Positions 6,098 to 9,514 of a stretch of DNA of 9,514 nucleotides are shown piece after piece. The position numbers and the translations under genes are program-made. The DNA is taken from NCBI GenBank assembly GCA_040004225.1, contig JBDUBI010000002.1, positions 1 to 9,514 on the forward strand. The letters are read 5' to 3'. Source of the stretch: JALYUA01 sp040004225 (GTDB lineage Bacteria > Acidobacteriota > Thermoanaerobaculia > UBA5066 > Gp7-AA6). Below the pieces are notes generated by a model. It made no database searches. It saw nothing but the letters and a program-made list of their open reading frames with translations, and was not told where the DNA came from. Each line of letters begins with the position of its first letter. Positions within the stretch are counted from its first letter, which is position 1.

Positions 6098-6102
6098 ATC
6101 AA

Positions 6103-7131
6103 ATGAAAAGAGCGATCGGGCTGCGCGGGTCGACTACCCTTGCCCTGGCGATTCTCGTGATGTCGGCAGCTTTCGTTTCCGCGGACCAGCTCTCGAACTT
6201 CACGACCGTCTCCAATACGGACTTCCTGATGTTCGGGGCGGGCGGAATGCGCGGGCAGGGAACAGGAAGCATCGTGGTGACCGGAGTTTCAGGAACCGTT
6301 ACGACCGCTTACCTCTACTGGCACGGTCCGACGGACGACACCGGCGATGCTAACGCCACCGTCACATTCAACGGTACGTCGATCGTCGGCACGAACATTG
6401 GCAACAGCGCCCCCAACTGCTGGGCATTCACGAACTCCAAGGCCTATCGCGCCAACGTGACCGCGCTCGTGACCGGCAACGCGACGTACACCCTGGCGAA
6501 CTTCATCAAGGCATCTCCCGTCGCGGACATCAACGGCGTGTCGCTGCTCATTTTCTTCAACGACGGCAACCCGGCGAACAACCGGGACGTGGTCATCTTC
6601 AACGGGAACGACTCGAACGTCGCGAACACGTTCGACACCGCGGGTTGGAGCGCCACGCTCGCGGGAATCAATTACGCGAGCGGCACGGCCAACATGCGGC
6701 TGATCGTCAGCGACGGCCAGTCGTTTTCCGACGACGCGCTGCAGGTCAACGGAGTGACGCTTCTTCCTTCGGGCGCGGGGAACTGGCAGGGCAACACGGT
6801 TCCCGACCAGGGAACGGCGTCCGGCACGAACGGCGGCCTCTGGGACCACGGAAGCTTTGACGTGACGCCGCTCCTCTCTCCCGGCCCCAACACTCTGACG
6901 ATTCAGCCGACGACCTACGTGAACGACTGCCTTTCCCTGATCGCGGCCGTCTTCGATCTGCCGGCTGGCGCGGCACCGCCGACGCCCACTCCGTCCGGTG
7001 GTCCCGTGCCGACGCCCACTCCCTCGGTTCCGGTGCCCGCCGCGGTCGTCCCGACGCTTCATTGGGAAGGCTTCATGGCTCTGGCGGCCGCGCTCGCCAT
7101 CATCGGTTTCTGGGGTCTGAAGTCCCGCTGA
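6103..7131 (+). CDS. secreted protein with IPTL-CTERM-like sorting signal
   Basis: Predicted 342-residue exported protein. Residues 1-27 are a signal peptide (basic MKRAIGLRG, hydrophobic core, cleavage likely after AFVSA). Residues about 28-290 form a beta-rich, Asn/Thr/Gly-rich extracellular domain with motifs such as AYLYWHGPTDD (69-79), NNRDVVIFNGND (159-170) and SFSDDALQVNG (207-217). It has only two cysteines in the mature part, Cys106 and Cys276, which may form a disulfide. A Pro/Thr linker (291-313) leads to VPTLHWEG (316-323), a single membrane helix (324-338) and a basic end (LKSR). This tripartite tail matches the IPTLxxWG-CTERM signal, which is handled by exosortase H-type enzymes in other bacteria; no exosortase lies in this window. 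Cell-surface attachment or release is inferred. The activity of the main domain is unknown to me. A promoter and ribosome-binding site precede the gene and a strong terminator follows it, so it is monocistronic. Confidence 0.85.
   Translation: MKRAIGLRGSTTLALAILVMSAAFVSADQLSNFTTVSNTDFLMFGAGGMRGQGTGSIVVTGVSGTVTTAYLYWHGPTDDTGDANATVTFNGTSIVGTNIGNSAPNCWAFTNSKAYRANVTALVTGNATYTLANFIKASPVADINGVSLLIFFNDGNPANNRDVVIFNGNDSNVANTFDTAGWSATLAGINYASGTANMRLIVSDGQSFSDDALQVNGVTLLPSGAGNWQGNTVPDQGTASGTNGGLWDHGSFDVTPLLSPGPNTLTIQPTTYVNDCLSLIAAVFDLPAGAAPPTPTPSGGPVPTPTPSVPVPAAVVPTLHWEGFMALAAALAIIGFWGLKSR
6978..7022 (+). repeat. two-copy 15-bp direct repeat encoding the Pro/Thr linker
   Basis: GCCGACGCCCACTCC occurs at 6978-6992 and again at 7008-7022, with a 30-base period. 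Each copy encodes the PTPTPS part of the linker between the surface domain and the CTERM tail. It could change copy number by slippage and so alter linker length. Confidence 0.7.
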
Positions 7132-7136
7132 TCTCT

Positions 7137-7190
7137 CGCGCCCCGCGCGGCTCTCGAGCTGCCGCGCGGGGCGCGTTCTAATTCGTTTTT
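7137..7190 (+). terminator. intrinsic terminator of the CTERM-protein gene
   Basis: A perfect 15-bp G/C-only stem (7137-7151 with 7161-7175) and a 9-nt loop begin six bases past the stop codon. The T-rich sequence TTCTAATTCGTTTTT follows. On the minus strand the same hairpin comes 34 bases after the stop of the convergent helicase gene but lacks a T-tract, so it may only partly serve that transcript. Confidence 0.88.
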
Positions 7191-7208
7191 CGAGGCGGGG
7201 TTTTCGGC

Positions 7209-9514
7209 TCAGTCCGACATCCAGACAGTCTCGCCCGTCTGAATGAAAAACAGGCCCGCTTGCGTCGGGCGTCCGGTCAGTTCCCGCCAGCGCCGGCTGT
7301 AGTGCTCGATCTGCGGCTCGTAGAAACGGACGAGCGCTTCGCGATTTCCCGCGACCGTGTCGGACTTGTAGTCGATGAGTATCCAGCCAGCTTCCTCCTC
7401 GAACACCAGGTCGATCGCGCCGGTGAGAAGCGTCTCCGCGGGTCCCCCGATGATGCCCAGCTCGGACGAGGGGATGGAGACCGCGAACGGCACCTCGACC
7501 AGGCAGCGGCCGGACGCAAGGGCCCGGTCCCAGAGAGGGGAACGCCGCACGCCTTCAACGGCGGCGAGCGCCTCCTCCAGGTCCTCGGGAGGCCGTTCCT
7601 CCTCGGCGAGCACGTTGACGGCGTACGCGCGGAGGTCGAGCGAAGGGTCGCGCATCGCCGCTTCGAGGAGCCGGTGCAGCGCGCTGCCCCAGGACATCCC
7701 CTTGCCAGTTGAGGCGGCGAAGGGCCGCCGCTCGGGATCCGCGAGCGCGTGGGCGACGGTCGTCACGCTCACGGTGGAGTACGACGGCTCGGCCGAGAAG
7801 GCGACGCGGCTTTTGCGCAGGGCGCGAAGCTCCTTGAGCGCCGCCGCGGTTTCGCGGGCCGAGGCGGCCTTCGCGGGCGCGGACGCCTCCGGCTCGACTT
7901 CCGGAAGGTGGCTCTTAACGAAGGAATTCAGAGCGAGCCACGGACCGCCGATTTTTCCATCCTTGTTCCGGCGAAAGCTCACGACGAGCCCTTCCTGCGC
8001 CCGGGTCGCAGCGACGTAGAGCAGCCGCTCGGTCTCGCGAGCCAGGAACTCCTCTTCTCGCGCTTCTTTCTCGTCCCAGTCGAGAGGCCGCGCGATCTCA
8101 TCCTTCGAATGGCCGCCCGAGTCGCGCTGGACGAGAATGTGAGCGAGCGCGGGCTCGGTGGACCGGTCGATCCAGACGTTCGGCGGAGGGGGATTGGCGT
8201 CGCTCGGATCCGCCAGAAAGACCACTCGAGCCTCGAGCCCCTTGGCGCGGTGGAGGGTCATGAGGCGGACGACGTCGGCGCGCCCGGGGCGGGTCACCAT
8301 CTCTTCGACGTCCCTCGCCCTCGTGAGGTCCCGCAGGCGTCGGACGATCTCGGGGTAGGAGAGGCGCTCGCGGGAAAGCTCTCGAGCCGCGGCCATGGCC
8401 TTCAGGAGATTTCCTGCGCGGGCGTCTCCGAGAGATCCTCCCGCCGCGAGCGCGGTCAAGCCGATGCGTTCCACGAACCGGGAGAGTGCGGCCGCCGGCG
8501 GCAGGGTGTCAGCGAGCTCGGCTCCCTCGCGAAGAAGACCGAAGGCGCGGCGAATCCGGGCGTCCTCGCTCGCCGCGGGAGAGGTCCGAAAATCGAAGCG
8601 GCCACCGGCGCGTTGAAATCGGTACAGGCATTCATCCTCGATTCCGAAAAGAGGCCCACGAAGAGTCGCGACGAGAGCGGCCGAGTCATCGGGGTCCGCC
8701 ACCGCCTGGATCGCAGACAGCAGCGCGGCGATCTCGCCGGATTCCTTGAACGCGCCCCCACCAGCGATTTCGTAAGGAATACCGAGCGCCTCCAGCGCGC
8801 GCGCGTAGGCGGGCAGGTGCTTTCGGCGCCGGGTCACGATCAGGAAGTCGGAGGGCTTTGCGCCCCCTTCGCCGAATGGCGCCTTTCCCTGGAGCGCGGC
8901 TCCGATGACATCCGCGATCCGCTTTGCGTCCTGCTCCGCCATTTCCGCCGCCCGAGAGTTGGGAACTTCCAGACGGTGGATCCCGAGATCTCGAGCGGTC
9001 TGTTCCGAAAACACCGCGAGCGGCACGTGCGCCGCCTGGGAGGGCGTTCCGGATTCCGGAAAGATGCCCTGAAAGAGGCGATTGGCCCACCCGCAGATCT
9101 CGGCGGTCGAACGGAAATTCGTGGACAGCCGGAGCACCTCCCCTCCGGACTTCTCGAGAATGCCCGCCACCGTGTTGTAGGTCTGAATGTCCGCGCGCCG
9201 AAACCGATAGATCGACTGCTTCGGATCTCCCACGACGAACAGCGAGCCAGGGAGGGGTTTCAGTTTTCGCCAGTCTCTTTCCTCGATGTCGCTCCCGGTG
9301 AGATAGAGGAGAACTTCCGCCTGTATGGGATCGGTGTCCTGAAACTCGTCGACCAGCACGGGAGTGAACCGAACCTGGAGGGCGCTCCGAACGTGCGGAT
9401 GGTCGCGCAGCAGATCGCGGGCCGACAGAAGCTGATCCTGGAAGTTGACCCGTCCCTCGCGGCGCCGCCACGCGGCGTATTCCCGCGCCGCGGGAACAAT
9501 CGCGGCGAGGGCGA
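7209..9514 (-). CDS. UvrD-like helicase with RecB-type nuclease domain (AddA/RecB type), 5' end outside window
   Basis: The last 767 codons are present and the frame is open to the window edge at 9514, so the N-terminus with the Walker A motif is missing here. Residues below are numbered from the window edge. Helicase motifs are NFQDQLL (about 24-30), motif II LVDEFQDTDPIQ (53-64), motif III GDPKQSIYRFR (95-105), motif IV LRLSTNFRS (127-135), motif V LMTLHRAKGLE (417-427) and motif VI RLLYVAATRAQEG (496-508). The C-terminal PD-(D/E)XK nuclease shows His613 (SALHRLLE), Asp701 (TGAIDLV), DYK at 714-716 and QIEHY (734-738), an apparently intact active site. Such enzymes process double-strand DNA ends for recombination with a partner (AddB or RecC). 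AddA and RecB cannot be separated from this part alone. The methionine-like GTG at 9359 is only the Val of motif II, not a start. The partner gene may lie just beyond the right edge. Confidence 0.92.
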   Translation of the reverse strand, partial: ALAAIVPAAREYAAWRRREGRVNFQDQLLSARDLLRDHPHVRSALQVRFTPVLVDEFQDTDPIQAEVLLYLTGSDIEERDWRKLKPLPGSLFVVGDPKQSIYRFRRADIQTYNTVAGILEKSGGEVLRLSTNFRSTAEICGWANRLFQGIFPESGTPSQAAHVPLAVFSEQTARDLGIHRLEVPNSRAAEMAEQDAKRIADVIGAALQGKAPFGEGGAKPSDFLIVTRRRKHLPAYARALEALGIPYEIAGGGAFKESGEIAALLSAIQAVADPDDSAALVATLRGPLFGIEDECLYRFQRAGGRFDFRTSPAASEDARIRRAFGLLREGAELADTLPPAAALSRFVERIGLTALAAGGSLGDARAGNLLKAMAAARELSRERLSYPEIVRRLRDLTRARDVEEMVTRPGRADVVRLMTLHRAKGLEARVVFLADPSDANPPPPNVWIDRSTEPALAHILVQRDSGGHSKDEIARPLDWDEKEAREEEFLARETERLLYVAATRAQEGLVVSFRRNKDGKIGGPWLALNSFVKSHLPEVEPEASAPAKAASARETAAALKELRALRKSRVAFSAEPSYSTVSVTTVAHALADPERRPFAASTGKGMSWGSALHRLLEAAMRDPSLDLRAYAVNVLAEEERPPEDLEEALAAVEGVRRSPLWDRALASGRCLVEVPFAVSIPSSELGIIGGPAETLLTGAIDLVFEEEAGWILIDYKSDTVAGNREALVRFYEPQIEHYSRRWRELTGRPTQAGLFFIQTGETVWMSD

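Larger units (their letters stand above)
5429..6102. other. 674-base intergenic region between divergent lon and the CTERM-protein gene
   Basis: Reading frames are open on both strands here, but they translate to Arg/Pro/Gly-rich sequence without family motifs, so I read them as chance frames in GC-rich DNA. What can be seen is a strong hairpin near lon (5478-5518), a heat-shock-like promoter candidate (5528-5557), a cluster of GAAACCG motifs (5642-5904) and a promoter plus ribosome-binding site for the plus-strand gene (6051-6097). No tRNA, tmRNA, RNase P, SRP RNA or common riboswitch core was recognised by eye. Confidence 0.6.

Noticed and set aside
5708..6106. Plus-strand frame of 132 codons ending over the ATG of the CTERM gene
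   Set aside because: Composition is Arg/Pro/Gly-rich with no motif, no ribosome-binding site was seen, and the region carries the promoter and motif cluster. The overlap with the next start codon is probably chance.

Overview
The window is GC-rich bacterial chromosome (very high G+C, strong third-position G/C in every gene). No phage, plasmid, transposase, CRISPR, rRNA or tRNA signal was seen. The set of genes (a bacterial-type LonA, a secreted protein with an IPTL-CTERM-like sorting tail, a DUF1206 membrane protein, a UvrD-like helicase fused to a RecB-type nuclease) suggests a Gram-negative environmental bacterium. An Acidobacteriota-like lineage is my best guess, but it rests on general resemblance only.

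Layout from left to right. Positions 1-149 are non-coding and begin with a G/C-rich hairpin that looks like a dispersed repeat. Positions 150-2048 hold a two-gene minus-strand operon: a secreted alpha/beta hydrolase resembling platelet-activating-factor acetylhydrolases, followed 3 nt later by a DUF1206 membrane protein. Divergently, on the plus strand, lie two small membrane-protein genes (2128-2442 and 2533-2799). They are tandem paralogs of each other and belong to no family I recognise. An intrinsic terminator at 2878-2906 closes the minus-strand lon gene (2930-5428), which is a single-gene unit. A 674-base intergenic region follows (5429-6102). It holds a strong hairpin in the presumed lon leader, a heat-shock-like promoter candidate, a cluster of GAAACCG motifs and a sigma70-like promoter for the next gene. 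A plus-strand gene (6103-7131) encodes a secreted protein with a signal peptide, a Pro/Thr linker and a C-terminal VPTLxWEG sorting tail, and ends in a perfect 15-bp terminator hairpin. The right end (7209-9514) is the 3' part of a convergent minus-strand gene for an AddA/RecB-type helicase-nuclease that runs off the window.

The genes do not form one pathway. Lon (protein quality control) and the helicase-nuclease (double-strand break processing) are housekeeping or stress functions. The hydrolase and the CTERM protein act outside the cytoplasmic membrane. I see no clear new multi-gene system. The items most worth following up are the tandem small membrane paralogs, the motif-rich lon/CTERM intergenic region, the CTERM-tailed protein and a charged insertion in Lon just before the Walker A motif.
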